Below, piece by piece: positions 40,378 through 54,000 of a DNA stretch of 64,000 nucleotides. The translations under genes were made by a program, and so were the position numbers. This stretch comes from Hofstenia miamia (lineage: Eukaryota > Xenacoelomorpha > Acoela > Hofsteniidae). The stretch's first letter is position 1; each line of letters opens with the position of its first letter. Location: contig CABFPE010000192.1 in the NCBI GenBank assembly GCA_900660155.1, positions 1,115,023 to 1,179,022 of the forward strand, in the 5' to 3' direction. The notes under the pieces were generated by a model. It saw only the letters and a list, made by a program, of their open reading frames with translations. It was not told the origin of the DNA and made no database searches.

Positions 40378-43300
40378 TGACTATCAGATGTTCTTTCTGA
40401 TTTTTAATAAATTCTTATCTTATCTTATCTTATCTTATATATATAAATCATCCCTTAAGCAGACCTGAGCTCACTAATTCGCAACAGTTGCACTTTACGT
40501 TGACCCTGTATTCTGTAGTGGAAAACACATCTAATGTGTTCATCCGTTGAAGCTGTAACAATTTTGAAGTAAGCAGTGATTCTGTACTTCTCACCTAAAA
40601 TTTTCAAAGTTATGAATTATAATTTACTTAAAACATCCAAAAGAAGAAAATGCATAAATGTAGCACTAGTTTTTTAAAAGTAACATCTGAAATGTTATAA
40701 CTTGCATATGGTTAATCTCAGAAAATAATACCAGGCAAAATGTATCCGGTCATATTCTGAGCGACTCCTGCAAATATAGCTGAGCGTTCTTTGACTGAAC
40801 AGGCGTAAGCGATCTCTTCAGAATTGACTTCTTCAACATGAATAAGGCTGCCTCCTAAAGCAAGTGCATTTAATTGACAAATTTGAAGAAATCTGTAAGT
40901 CTTAATCCATACCATCTTTATTAAGTACTCGATCGCCTTTAACGCTAAACATACCAATATTGTACGATTGAGCGTTTTTTGGCGGTTCTGAAGAGGCCAC
41001 AAACTGAAAATTCAAGAATTAGTAAAGTTTACACCAATTAGAAAGCAGAGTTTTCGAAGAATAAAGAGAGCTGTATTGAAGCCTCTGTTTTATTAAAAAT
41101 AATATTTAATTTGTTATAATTATAGCGTTATATTACGTTAAATGCGCTTAGTATTGTAATGAACATAGGTTGATGACTTTGCTCAAGGAGTCCCCAAGAC
41201 CAATTATAAAAACATTAAATTAAGAAGAAAATTATCTAATGCTAAAGCAGGTTAAACATATTATAATAAATATGTCAGCTAACGTCCCTAAACTGTTAGT
41301 AAAAAGATTAAAACTTCAACGAATCACGGTTAAGTGCATGCATATAGAAATTAAAATGAATTTTTAAAAGTAATTGTTTCTTGTTGGTACTAAAAACACG
41401 GTGGGAAGTAAATATTGCAATATAAGCTGAAGGAAAGGATAAACATTCGCCTATGGATGTTAACTAACCGTATTGTAACCATTCGCATGGATAGCGTGTT
41501 AGATCTGAGAATAAGGAATTCTTTATTAAATTTGTAGGTTCTTCCTTTTCCTTATTTATTTCACTTTCTTGAGTAGTTTCAGCAGGCAGAATAGAAGATT
41601 CCTCCTCTTTATTCGTTAAATTCTAAATGAAATAAAAAATAATTAATAAAGGAAATATGCTTTTAAAACTGTTCAATTTAAGCTCAATGCAACGCTTAAA
41701 AAATTAAACGTTTTTTGTAACACCTTGCAGCTTAGAATGAAAATCCGCTAAAGCCATCGATTATTGAAAATAATAGAAAACGTTTGTAAGTGCTAAATCT
41801 TAGATTTATACAACGCTCTCAGGCAAACCTTCAAATAATTAAACCTTCAAATAATTAAATTCAATAACAAAATGAAAGGAAATACTCATTGTGGTACAAG
41901 GGTGATGACTAACCTCTGACTGACTCTCATTCGAAACAGAACGTTGTAGTGGAGTTAACTTTGATTCTTCCTGGGCATTTTGATTGCTCTAAACAGAAAA
42001 CTTTGTAAAATGAAATATGTTTAAGAATTGCGATTGTAGTTTTACAAATGTTTACCTCAGTTTCAGAATCTTTAGCCTCTTCCTTAGTGAGCTCATCTTT
42101 GCTAGCTTGTTCTTCTACACTTGTGTGAGCCTAAAGAACACCTTGAGTATTATTCACAGGGAAGAAAAATTTTCTCTTATAAGTGAAAGAAGAAATTTGA
42201 GATCTGATACGAATATGAAATGTATTTGTCATTTCATACTTATAAGGAATTCTCCATTTTTAACAAAATGGATATGAATTCGAAAAAAGAACTAAATTAA
42301 AGTGTTCGATGAAGATGGATGGAATGCAAAGACATGTTTGCATACTTTTTTGGTTTTTAGGGAAAAGCTTGCACTTATAAAGATTGATCTTATTGCGTTG
42401 GAGATAACACTGTTTAAGATGAAAGTCTCATGCAATGCCCAGATTATTGTAGTAAAAAAATACGAAATTGGCGTTTCAATTCAGAAATTCTCAACGTGAA
42501 TACAATTAGTTGATTGTATTATTCATACTATGCGGTATTTAAAGGGAATAGAGGGAAGCAGCTGAAAATGAATGCATTTAAATTTAATTATTGTTAATTG
42601 GCATGGATTCAAAGGAAGAGAAATATTTAATTGAAAGTTGACATTGACTAGGACATTCAACAAATTGCTTATTAAATTGAAATAAACACGAAACATGTTT
42701 AAAAGTGCAATTTTCACTGACTTGTAATCTCACTAAATATTGGTTTCTTCGAAACGTTTACAAACAAAATTTTACATTTACCCTGTTTGTAAGATTTCAG
42801 TATATTCTTATTCTCAATATAACCGCGATAAATCTGCAGCATTCTGATACTCCCAAAGAGTCTTGCAGTACACAATTTTTTTGTTAGATAAACCGAACCA
42901 AAAAGAACCATTTACATTCTAAGTCGAACCAATTCGAGCTATTAATATACATACCTAACAGGTTAAAAATCTTTGATGAAAATAAAATCGATATCTGTTG
43001 GTCTAAATATCCGTATCTCCAATGCAAAAAGACTTAAACAAATTGCATAGATGATGCAGCCAGTGAATGCAATTGAAATGACCAACGGAGAGTGAATTTG
43101 AAGCAATACTCAAGTTATTAATAATTCATTAATGCTCTCGCTGTACCAAATTGGCCGAAAAATAAATTTGAGTCGTTTTCCAATTACAAATTAGGACGCG
43201 AGTTTAACCAGACGGTTAATTAGACGAGCTGTGTGGAACACGGATTATAATTATATATATATATATAAAAGTAAATTCACACTTTTTATTACTATAGATA

Positions 43301-46300
43301 AATATTGTTTGCCTTTTCGTACCTGTCAAAACCAGTTTTGATAGCAAAAGTTTAAGAACAACAGGAGACGTGTCAATTTAGATATTACAAGAAATGAAAA
43401 AAATAGAAAGAGTGAATGTAAAAAGTCAGACTTGTATAATGCATTCTTCACTAAAATTATTAGAAAATACGTTATCAAAAGTAATTGTTAATTGAACTTC
43501 CGCTCCACGGACAACCGTAATGTGAAAATATTGATACCGGAAAACATTAAAGATGACCTATCCCAGACAACCTTGGCTTTCAACAAACGTTCTGATATTT
43601 CAATCAAAACAAGCACTAAACGAATGCGTTAAAGGGCACATAACTAAAGGAAAAACATTAAAAAAACCATTAATTACGCAGATTCAATACAGTAACATTC
43701 ATGTAAATTTTATAGATTCTAAATAGGATTTCATACATACTTTGTTTTATGATCTTAAACTTTTCACGGGAATTAATAAACTTTTAGATATCTTTCTTCC
43801 TCTTTGTAATCATCAGCTAACCTTCAGTCGGCTAACACCAACCTGTCATAAAGCTATTTTATAACTCCCATCAAAGCTAGTGACGGCTTTCTTAAACAAT
43901 TATGACATAATTCATTCGATAGCAATGACCAACAACACTAATGAGAGTACCAAAAATGATGATACGAGTTTCTAATCATTGACATCAGTCTGCACTACAA
44001 GTCCAACAAACTAAGTCCTAACTTTTTTCACATTTACATTATGTATCTACATGCAGATAGATCAATTTCACCTCGCTTCAAGAGGGATTTCAAAGCACTA
44101 GTTAATCGCATTTACACAATCAACCCTTGCCTTCTTCCAGATATCGTGAGAATCACCATTTCAACACCCATATTTTAAATATAATGACTTTAATATTAAT
44201 TAAGCGGTTAAAGTAACTAACGTTGTTGTTGTTATTGCATTAATAATAGAATCTAAAATACACAATCTTATAATAATTCTCCCTGGCCCATACTTATTAT
44301 GAAGCATACAAGAACTGCGTTTCCTGCTTTGCTAAAACTTAGGCTAAGCTTGCATTCGTTAGAATTCATTTTATTGAATAAAGGGCTTACAAAAAAGCTG
44401 TTATAATTATATTATAACATTAATACCTAGTATTTGAGTTAGTAGTAGAGATTAATGGATATTGACATCGATTGCTGTTAAGCTGTAAAAACTTACATTA
44501 TAATGATTAATTCCAGATAATAAAAAAACACATCAATCAATTCGATATTAATATATAAATGAAAAAATGTATTACCTCGGCTGATTCACTTTGCTCTTCT
44601 TTCTGCTGCTCCTCTTCACTTTCAGAGCTAGAAACTCTGCTTTTCAAAAGTGACTCTTGATCTTGGCTTTCAGTTTGCATTGTTGTTTCTTGAGATTCAC
44701 CTATGTCTGCTTTGCTTTCATTGAAATCGGTTTCAGTCGCAGCAGTAACATCTTGAGTTTCAGTGACACTTGCTGATTCTTCATCCGAGCTAATGTCGTC
44801 ATCAGCAAATGTTCTAAATGTCTGCCTTTCACATTCAGAAATAAAATTCGTATGAAAATTCTATATTTAGTGGTTTCACTGGATGAATTATGCAAAGAAA
44901 AATATTGATGAGGAATTTCTCTACTACGTTTCAATATTCTATGAGTACGAAGATGTTAATCGGTGTATAGCAATANTTATATTATAACATTAATACCTAG
45001 TATTTGAGTTAGTAGTAGAGATTAATGGATATTGACATCGATTGCTGTTAAGCTGTAAAAACTTACATTATAATGATTAATTCCAGATAATAAAAAAACA
45101 CATCAATCAATTCGATATTAATATATAAATGAAAAAATGTATTACCTCGGCTGATTCACTTTGCTCTTCTTTCTGCTGCTCCTCTTCACTTTCAGAGCTA
45201 GAAACTCTGCTTTTCAAAAGTGACTCTTGATCTTGGCTTTCAGTTTGCATTGTTGTTTCTTGAGATTCACCTATGTCTGCTTTGCTTTCATTGAAATCGG
45301 TTTCAGTCGCAGCAGTAACATCTTGAGTTTCAGTGACACTTGCTGATTCTTCATCCGAGCTAATTTCGTCATCAGCAAATGTTCTAAATGTCTGCCTTTC
45401 ACATTCAGAAATACAAGTCGTAAGAAAATTCTATATTTAGTGGTTTCACTGGATGAATTATGCAAAGAAAAATATTGATGAGGAATTTCTCTACTACGTT
45501 TCAATATTCTATGAGTACGAAGATGTTAATCGGTGTATAGCAATATAAGGTGTTTTTTCAATATTGTAAAATTTACCCTTGAGAAGAGGCAGTGTCTGGA
45601 GGCAATGGCGGAAGCAACATAACAGTTTTTTTCTTGTTTTCTTCTTCCACATCTGAAGATGACTCACTGCCGCTACTTAAAAGACTTCTTTCATTCATTT
45701 TCATTAATCGAGGACTCTCATTGATTTCTGAATCTGAAGAAGAACCCTCGTCGTTACTATACCTAAAATGGCTTTCATAATACGAGATCTATACGAATAT
45801 CTATGCATTTTTATATAAATTTTGAATTTTAGTACAATTACTATAGTCACCTATGAACAAAATTTCACAAATTACAACAATGACTGAAAATAGAGCATGA
45901 ATGTATCTAGCATGCAATGGCGCATAATTTTGAATTTGAATGGATTGATCGCTTTTCTAAAGACAAACAATTTCTTGGAAACATATCACCCAAGATCCCT
46001 AAGTTAGGCTAATCCAATTAGAGTAATCAATTTTGAGTTTCATCTAAGAACCCCTCATTATCTCAATCGAGCAATGAAAGCGACCGATTAGATCACGTTA
46101 AAAAAATTTATGCAACGTTATCATTATAGCAATCTATAAAGTTATACTCAGAGTACAAATAATTAGGCATACATGTTGTTTGTTCTCTTTGGTTCGTTAT
46201 CTGGTTCAGAAGATAAAGATGATGAAGATATAGACGATGATAAACTGCTATTGGAACTGTCAGAAATATATTTTTCCTCTTCAGATTTCATAGGTTCATC

Positions 46301-49300
46301 CTTCTTGGACAGAGATCTAACGCACTTCAATAAAATAAAATTTGAAAATTCTTAACATACTTGGTTTGATCTGTTGCTACTGATGTGCCGTCGGTGCTTT
46401 TAATTGATAAAGAACTTAAAGAACTAGATGATTCCAAAGAGCTTTCTAAAGTAGAAATAATAAATTATTAAAAAATAGCTTCTAAAAAGCAAAGGTTCAC
46501 AACTCAAAACTCTTATAGGTTTATGACCAACAAAAACAGCGTAGACACCACTACCATACGTAACAATAAAAAACTTTCTTCGGGCCTATTAGGGCGCACT
46601 CTCAGCCCCTGAGTTGTTTACTCATGGTCTAAAGGCATTTGTATTATTATAGGCAAAAAACACATGTAAGTTAGAACTTCTTTTATTGCAGTAAGTGTCG
46701 ACGTACATGTATATGGAGCATATCAAATGAAATGTACTTGAGGTTAAATCATTTGAATGAAAATGTGTAACTATCAAAGAGCAGAGTGATTTCATTAATA
46801 AACAGTACTTGCTCTTACAACAAACAAATGAGGTAACTACATCTATTTGCAGCAACCCAATTTTCAAACATCGATGTTGTTCAAAACATCAACCAATGGA
46901 AACGCGTATCTCGAAATCGTGAAAGAATATGTAGCCTCTTAACCTTAAACAGCCGTTTTTCCATATTTCCAAAAAAATTTCTCCAAACCCATTACAAAAT
47001 TTGGAAATCGTGAGGAACGGCCACATCTCTTGGTGATTGAGCTTGAACGTAAAATTTGAAATTTATTTTAAAGTGTATTACTTGTGCCTACAATACTTGA
47101 AAAGATTAACTATTGTTCATTGAAAAAAAATTCAATTTTTCTATCTAAAGTCATAGGTCGCGGTGCGGAAGGAAGCAACAAAATGTTTTAAAAATCCGAA
47201 CGCTGTTTATGATTAAAAACGATTTCACAACAATTTGTTGACGTTTTAAAGAAAGTTAAAGCTAACACGAACCATAGTCATTGCTAAGTTTCTTGACTAA
47301 TGGAAGTATAATAACGGCGGCATTATTATTACTGGAATATTTCCTTTTTATAGAAGATGAATCGAATAAATATGAATCACCCATTCCTTCATCCGTTAGG
47401 ACTACCTTCTTCACAGACCAATGTTTATCTAAATACAATCTTCGATTTAAGAGGCATTTACATTTTTTATAACTGTCATTGAAAAACAAGCAAATTCATT
47501 AAATATACCTCCATTGGCATGCAAAGCACGACAATTGACAAACAACAGAGGTTTTAGTGAGATATTTGAAGAAAAAAGTTGTTAAGGAACATGATGGCTT
47601 CATTTTTTACGAAAGAATGAAAGCAAATTACTATTAAATGCAGGCTTAACAAAAGAATATTAAAAATTTCAATATTATTCAACAATTTTCAAACATTGAT
47701 TTTTTCAGGCTTTATGGGAATTGGAAACTAATGTTTCGAAAATGCATTTTAAAATTGCTACTCTACTATATTATGTGTAGAATAATTATGCTTAGATTAA
47801 TTTATAAAGTTTACTAAAAACTAACCATTGCGAACATTATCATGGCCGAGTTGAATGCTGGTTAAAGAGCCAATTGCATCGCAGCTCAGATTAAAAACAT
47901 CTTCCTAAAATTTCGAGTTTCATGCGCTATATTTACTACATAGAGAGCTAATAATGTTTAATAAAATTCCATTTTAATTTTATTAAAAATAAAAAATTCC
48001 TGATCACAGTCGGCATTATCAAGGGAAGGAGTGTACATGCACAATTACAGTACTGTGCATTGAAATTGCAGCACCAGCAAAATTTTGAAACTTTCATTTT
48101 CTTTGTTTTACCTCTATTGTATAGTTCACATGTTGCATCTGTTCACATAATATACACCTTAGGATATCAATATGTAATGAAATTTATTTGTTATGCATTG
48201 AATATTCTTGACTAAAGAAGCAAAAATGTAAAGCATGCAATTTATTTCAAATCTACCCATATAGGGCAAAATTACCTAATAATGACACTGATTCATTGAC
48301 TAAATTGCACTTTGAAACCTATTTGACTTCATAATGTTTATCACACTTATTCATTCTGCTGTGTTAATCTATATGTACTGCCATTTTGATATTTTTGCAT
48401 CATCACCATCAATTAATGTTGCTTGTTGTGAAATTTCACTGCAATGCAATACTTTAAATACTTTTGAATTTGCTCAATTTTAATACTTAGAATTTGAATC
48501 GAATTGATTGTTGCACAGACATCTATTGTTGTTATCATCAGATTTTCAAATGTCTTCACTGTGTTTCAAACATTCACAATCATAACAGGCCTAAATAAAC
48601 AGATATGCACTTCAACTTGAAATAACTCACACTACAGTTAGTCGAATCATAAATGATACCAGTATCCTGGCTCATATTAAAGCCAATGATAAAACTGTGC
48701 ATGGCCAAGAAAATGATCAGACAGATAATTGAACACTGGTTTATCTGTATAAAATCAATCCTAGAGCTACTCTGTCAGAGCTTCAGATGGGATGGGTTGC
48801 AGTTGACTTGTCTCCTGCAAGAAGAAATCTACAGAGTTTTTTGTCTTCACAATATTCAAGTTTGAATTCGCCTCCAAACTTATTGTCTATAGAAAATTCA
48901 TGACATATTGTCAACCAACAAGTCAATAAGTGTGACTGTAAATCAAAGTAAGAACTAGTAAATTCTGTTCTCAATGTCATTATCAGGTGTAGCAATGTGA
49001 ATGGAATTTGTGCAATTCTCAATGTGAAAAGTGTTGTTGCAAGTGTAAGAGTAAAAGGTGGAACTAAACTTTATTCAGGTTGTTTTTGTATGAAATTGAA
49101 TATAATTGTGCTTGAATAATTAGTACTTCTTTTTTAGTACACATGAAGAAGAAGAATAGATTATAAAATTGAGAGAAATTAAAATAATAATATTAAAATA
49201 ACAAATTCACAAAAATATGTGGGTGCTGCAAATTTAATACACAGTACTGTACTTGCAAAATAGATTATATCAGGTATTACTTGGTTCGACATGAAATGCC

Positions 49301-50973
49301 GCCTCTTGGGCTCACTGGGTTCCATTTTGATCCACTTAGAGCTACCGTTGTCTGAAATCAGACGCATCTTTACACGCGTCTTCCGCTGAAGGCCAGTAGA
49401 GCCGGTGGTGATTTGCACTTTATAATTCATTTTTCCAACCTTGCTTACTACCGTCTCAATGTTTTCTTCCTCACTTTCAGATTCATGGTCCACATTTTTT
49501 TGTGATGAGTGCTTCTAAAAAAATCAAATATCAAAAATATATCAAATGGAATCCAGAAGAAAATGAGAAACTACAAAATAGAAAAAGATGCAATTAATAA
49601 AGTAATTAATTACTTACTCGTTTGCTAATAAAAGGCAATTCACTAGATTTCTCATTTCTATCCTAAAATCAAGCAGTCAATTAAAAGAAAAAATTATTTC
49701 TTCAATTATTATTAACAAACGATGTTGAAAATCTCGTTACATATGTTAATAACAATAACTGAAAATCAATTCTAATAAAATCCAAGCTTTCATTTTTTCA
49801 TCTAGAGAACAATGAACAATTTCATAAAACTTTAAGATTAATGTTTGTAATAACGAAATTAGTCAAAGTTAATGTGTAAATTATCTAGGGTGTATTAATT
49901 GACAAAAACTTAAAATTGGACTTCTCTGTTTCCAAAAAAATGGAAAAAGATTGAATGTGGAGTCAAATAGTTGCAAATGTAGGAAAAGCATTCATCCGTT
50001 ATAAAATTTGAGATCACAAAAAACGTTCATCATTAACACAAATTTAGAACACTTAATCATATTGATAAGAATGAGTCGAAAACACAAGTAGGGTTGTGTG
50101 ATATTTTGGCCTCGAATTATGATTCGCAAATCTATTCATGAATTAAGTTTATTAATTGATAATTACATCAGGATAAATAAAAGGAATAGAACAATTTTAG
50201 TATCAATAATCGTCAAGCCACATTTCTTTTAGATGTTATGCAACGAATTAAGTATTGATATAAAATCTGAAAAAAACCATAAGCATTTCAAATCAAAAAC
50301 CTTTTATGGAAAAAGCAAACATAAATAATAAAATCATTGGTCAAATTGATTTTAAAATAAATAATGCATATGCAGGTAGTTTTGTTATTGTCAAGTAATT
50401 CGCTTTAACACTTATTCAAAAAAACCCTTTGCTCAAAAAATTAGCTTAGTAAACTGCAGGTACAGTACAGCCCCACTACTCCGAACAAACGAGGTTAATA
50501 AAAACCTGAGAGTGGTTCAAATTGTTACCTTGTCGCTCTGAAGAGCGATATGTTTCGAAAACAAAGCACAATTCTGCTTTCTGAGCTAAATTGAGCTCAC
50601 TTATACCATTATTCCACACAAAAAAATAGTTCATTTTTTAATTAACATAGGGTTAAATGTACCTCTTCCATTATCCGAACTTTAGTATTATCTAAAGTTT
50701 GAAAATCTTAAATGCCAAGCTGTTCATTTGTGCAGATGGTCAACCTATCGAAATAATAACCTGAATATATCAAAAATCATCTATGCTTAGCTAGATCAAT
50801 TGCCTTCTATCTTAAAAAAAATTTTAGTTGTAAACTTTGCCCTTAATGCCCAGTTCTCAATATGATTTTGATTTAAATGAGCTATTTTATTTTTAAGAAG
50901 GTATCATGGCATCATACAAATGATTTGATTTTTTCTTTATAGTATATTTTAATAGTTACTTATCCATTCATCC

Positions 50974-51011
<38 letters not shown>

Positions 51012-54000
51012 TTTGTTTTGATATTTTTCTTACTTTTATGAGATTTAGTTCAATTTTATATACATTTAAGCGACCCCTTTCCTTCGAAATATGAATCTGT
51101 GCTTTTTTTTACCATTACCACACTAATAATAAGATGTTCATTCTGCAACTTGTGTATTTTGTCTGCCATGCTTTCAGCTGGACAAATTTTCCTCTACTCA
51201 ATTCGCAAACACATTAACTTGATCAAAAAAAATTTTCAATTCACTTTTCCTTAGCTATCCAAAAAAATACCGTTAAGGGGCAAAAACAACCATTTTAATG
51301 TGAGTATATTAACGGATATCAATCACTGTGTCGTAAATTGTGATAAATTTCACTACACTGTTAAAATGAGATTTATTTGTGTGCAATGTTTTGCTATGAT
51401 AGCATAGTAGCCAACACCATTCGTAAATGACAGCTGCAAATGGATGATTCGCAAACAAGTAGCGAGTAATTACTCTAAACATCGATTGCATACTTCAGTA
51501 TCATTAGCACTCTTAATTACACGCTACTGACATCTTACATAGTAGAAAGCAATCATATTGTGGGCAGCAAAACTCACAGAGACTTACTTGGGCAATTATA
51601 TATTTTGCAAAACAATTATTGTTTAATAATATAATTATATAACCTAACATTTTTTAGATATATCGAGAAAAACGCAGTTCAGTATCAGTGGGGTACGCAA
51701 GGAGGACTATGATGGAATGCATCCGTCATGTTTCTAAAATTGATTTTGCTTTAAATTAAAAAAAAAATGTAAAAAATAATAAAAAATTAGATGGTGTGAT
51801 GTCAAAAAATACTGCGTACTTTTACAAGCTAACTAACAGGGGTGGCAGGAGCCCCCCCCCCTAATAATTGTGCNCTAATTTTGCATTAAATCTTTATACA
51901 TTTAAGAAATTTAAGCTTTGTATAGGAAAGACCTCAGTTCAGTCTCTCCAAATAATAATATTGTTCCTTAGCTCCTGCGTGTACTCCCTGGTATGTATGT
52001 AATGTATGTATGCACTACGAAGTCAATGTTTCAAAGCCAAGCTTAAATCCATTTGTTATAAATCGTGAATAGTTATTTCTTTCCCCAACGTAATAATACT
52101 ATACGTACTATAAAGACATTCATGGGCATTCACAGTCATTGTTATATTGGGATATAAGTCACATTTTTATTGTAGCAATAATTGGAGGTGGATCGTTTAT
52201 AATTGGAATTTAACTTAGACATAAAGTCCATGCTTACGTTTCTTGTAATATGGATGACACATTACGCTAAACAATTCTAATTATTTTGTGGAAGAGTTGT
52301 CTCCAAGCATATATGAGCAGATTGGCAATTTGGTTCTGAGAAAATAATAATAATTTATTGTTCATTTCTCACAGTAATTTTTATTTTTACACTTGAACAA
52401 GAAAGTCTACATGTAAGTACTATGTTACGTATTAAGTTACATTGTGGTTGCCTTACTAAAGAAAAGCCCGGGTCGATATGAGTGCTGACTAAAATTTGAG
52501 CAACATCTGGACAAAGAAATGCAAGAGTGTTGTTTTTATTCACATACCTTTTGGTATATTTCTCCCAAATTTGGAACAAAAGCCTAAATGAGAAAAGCAA
52601 ACTTCAAACTATAAAATATTCTGAAGATTATTCAAAGTGTACTAGAACAATTATTATCGTCTCAATCTATAAAAACAACGCCTACTCTAATCACGGACTC
52701 GCGATTTGGAGCAAAATACACTAAATGCCTCAAAATACCTTTGTTTAAACAAAGAGAGCAGAGAGTTTGCCTGTGTTACGCCCCTATGCTTTTTAAAACA
52801 TTTTTCTTTCTTTGATATTTGTAAAAATTTAGTGGTAAAAAAAACATTTTATATCTTATTAATTTGAAATGCAGCATTTCAAAACTATCAAACATTATTT
52901 TTTTTCATAACACTTTAAATTCGCCTTGTTTCGAAGCAAACGTAATGATGTTAGGCTACAGAGGAGAGGAACATTTGAAAGATTTTTATATTAAATACAT
53001 AGAAAACATTTTACACCAACTTAATGATTGTAATAGTATTTAAGGGGTTGTTTATATTTTTTACACTGTAATCACAAGCGGTGATTAAAGTAGGCATTAA
53101 TGCCATACATGTAAATTTAGGAAAGTTTAATTCAACGCTGAATGTTAAGCATTTGAGTGAATTAATGAAATTAAATAAAGGACAAGCAAGAATTAATCAA
53201 TATTTATTTCTAGAGAGATTTGTTTTGAGAAGAAAACTGTGTGATTTGTGGGACGTGCATTGCAAATAATAGCATAGCAAACAATTTAGAATAGAATACA
53301 ACAAAGCAGAGTTTTTACACCAAATATAAATAAACTATTAATTTTGCTTGGCAATAGCTTTGAAGACTTAATTTTTATATGAAAATACAGTTTTATGCAA
53401 AAGTTACTTTGAAAAATTTGTTCTCTCTGTTTTGTTTTCCCACATTCAATGCAACAGTTTCTGTAGCGACAATTAATCGAGCAGCGGTCTTCACAATTCG
53501 TTGTGCTTCATTTGTGGAAATACCAACAGGGGGTGCTCGACGCAACGTAGAGATACCTGACGCAAAAGCAGACACGGGTGCTGGTCGATTGATACTAAAC
53601 AAGATTAAGTGAGTTAATAATACTGTGATTATAATCGTAAAAATGTGCCAGTTATAAACTTCAATTTGATTTAAATTTCTCTAATCCATTACAAAAGATT
53701 TCATTTTGAGCACCCAAAAATGTAAGATTCACAACTGTTTGGAAAGACAGTAATTGAAAAAATAGTATATTTTAACACATTAAAAATCACTTTAAAACAT
53801 TATGGTAGCCACAAAATATAATGATTTTAAATGGTCTATGCATATCCCTACCAGCTACTCTTTGATATAGAAAGTCTCTTAAAAATTACAATAGGGTATT
53901 AGTCTAATTAAGGGATATTTATGGAAAAGGCTTTGAGAAAAATTCCATGCAAAACTAGGCTTAGTTCAACAATAATTTTAAAAAAGTACATTAAAGTATA

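Noticed and set aside
44701-45504. Two 77-codon ORFs 'MKRSREIPHQYFSL'
   Set aside because: They are out-of-frame shadows of the duplicated gene A exon 11 on the same strand.
47273-49514. Gene A as an orthologue of LOXHD1 or a lipoxygenase
   Set aside because: Only one PLAT domain is present, and the flanking regions do not resemble either family; LOXHD1 has many PLAT domains in tandem.
53379-53612. Plus-strand ORF over gene A exon 3
   Set aside because: The minus strand has exact splice sites and phases; the plus frame is a shadow of it.
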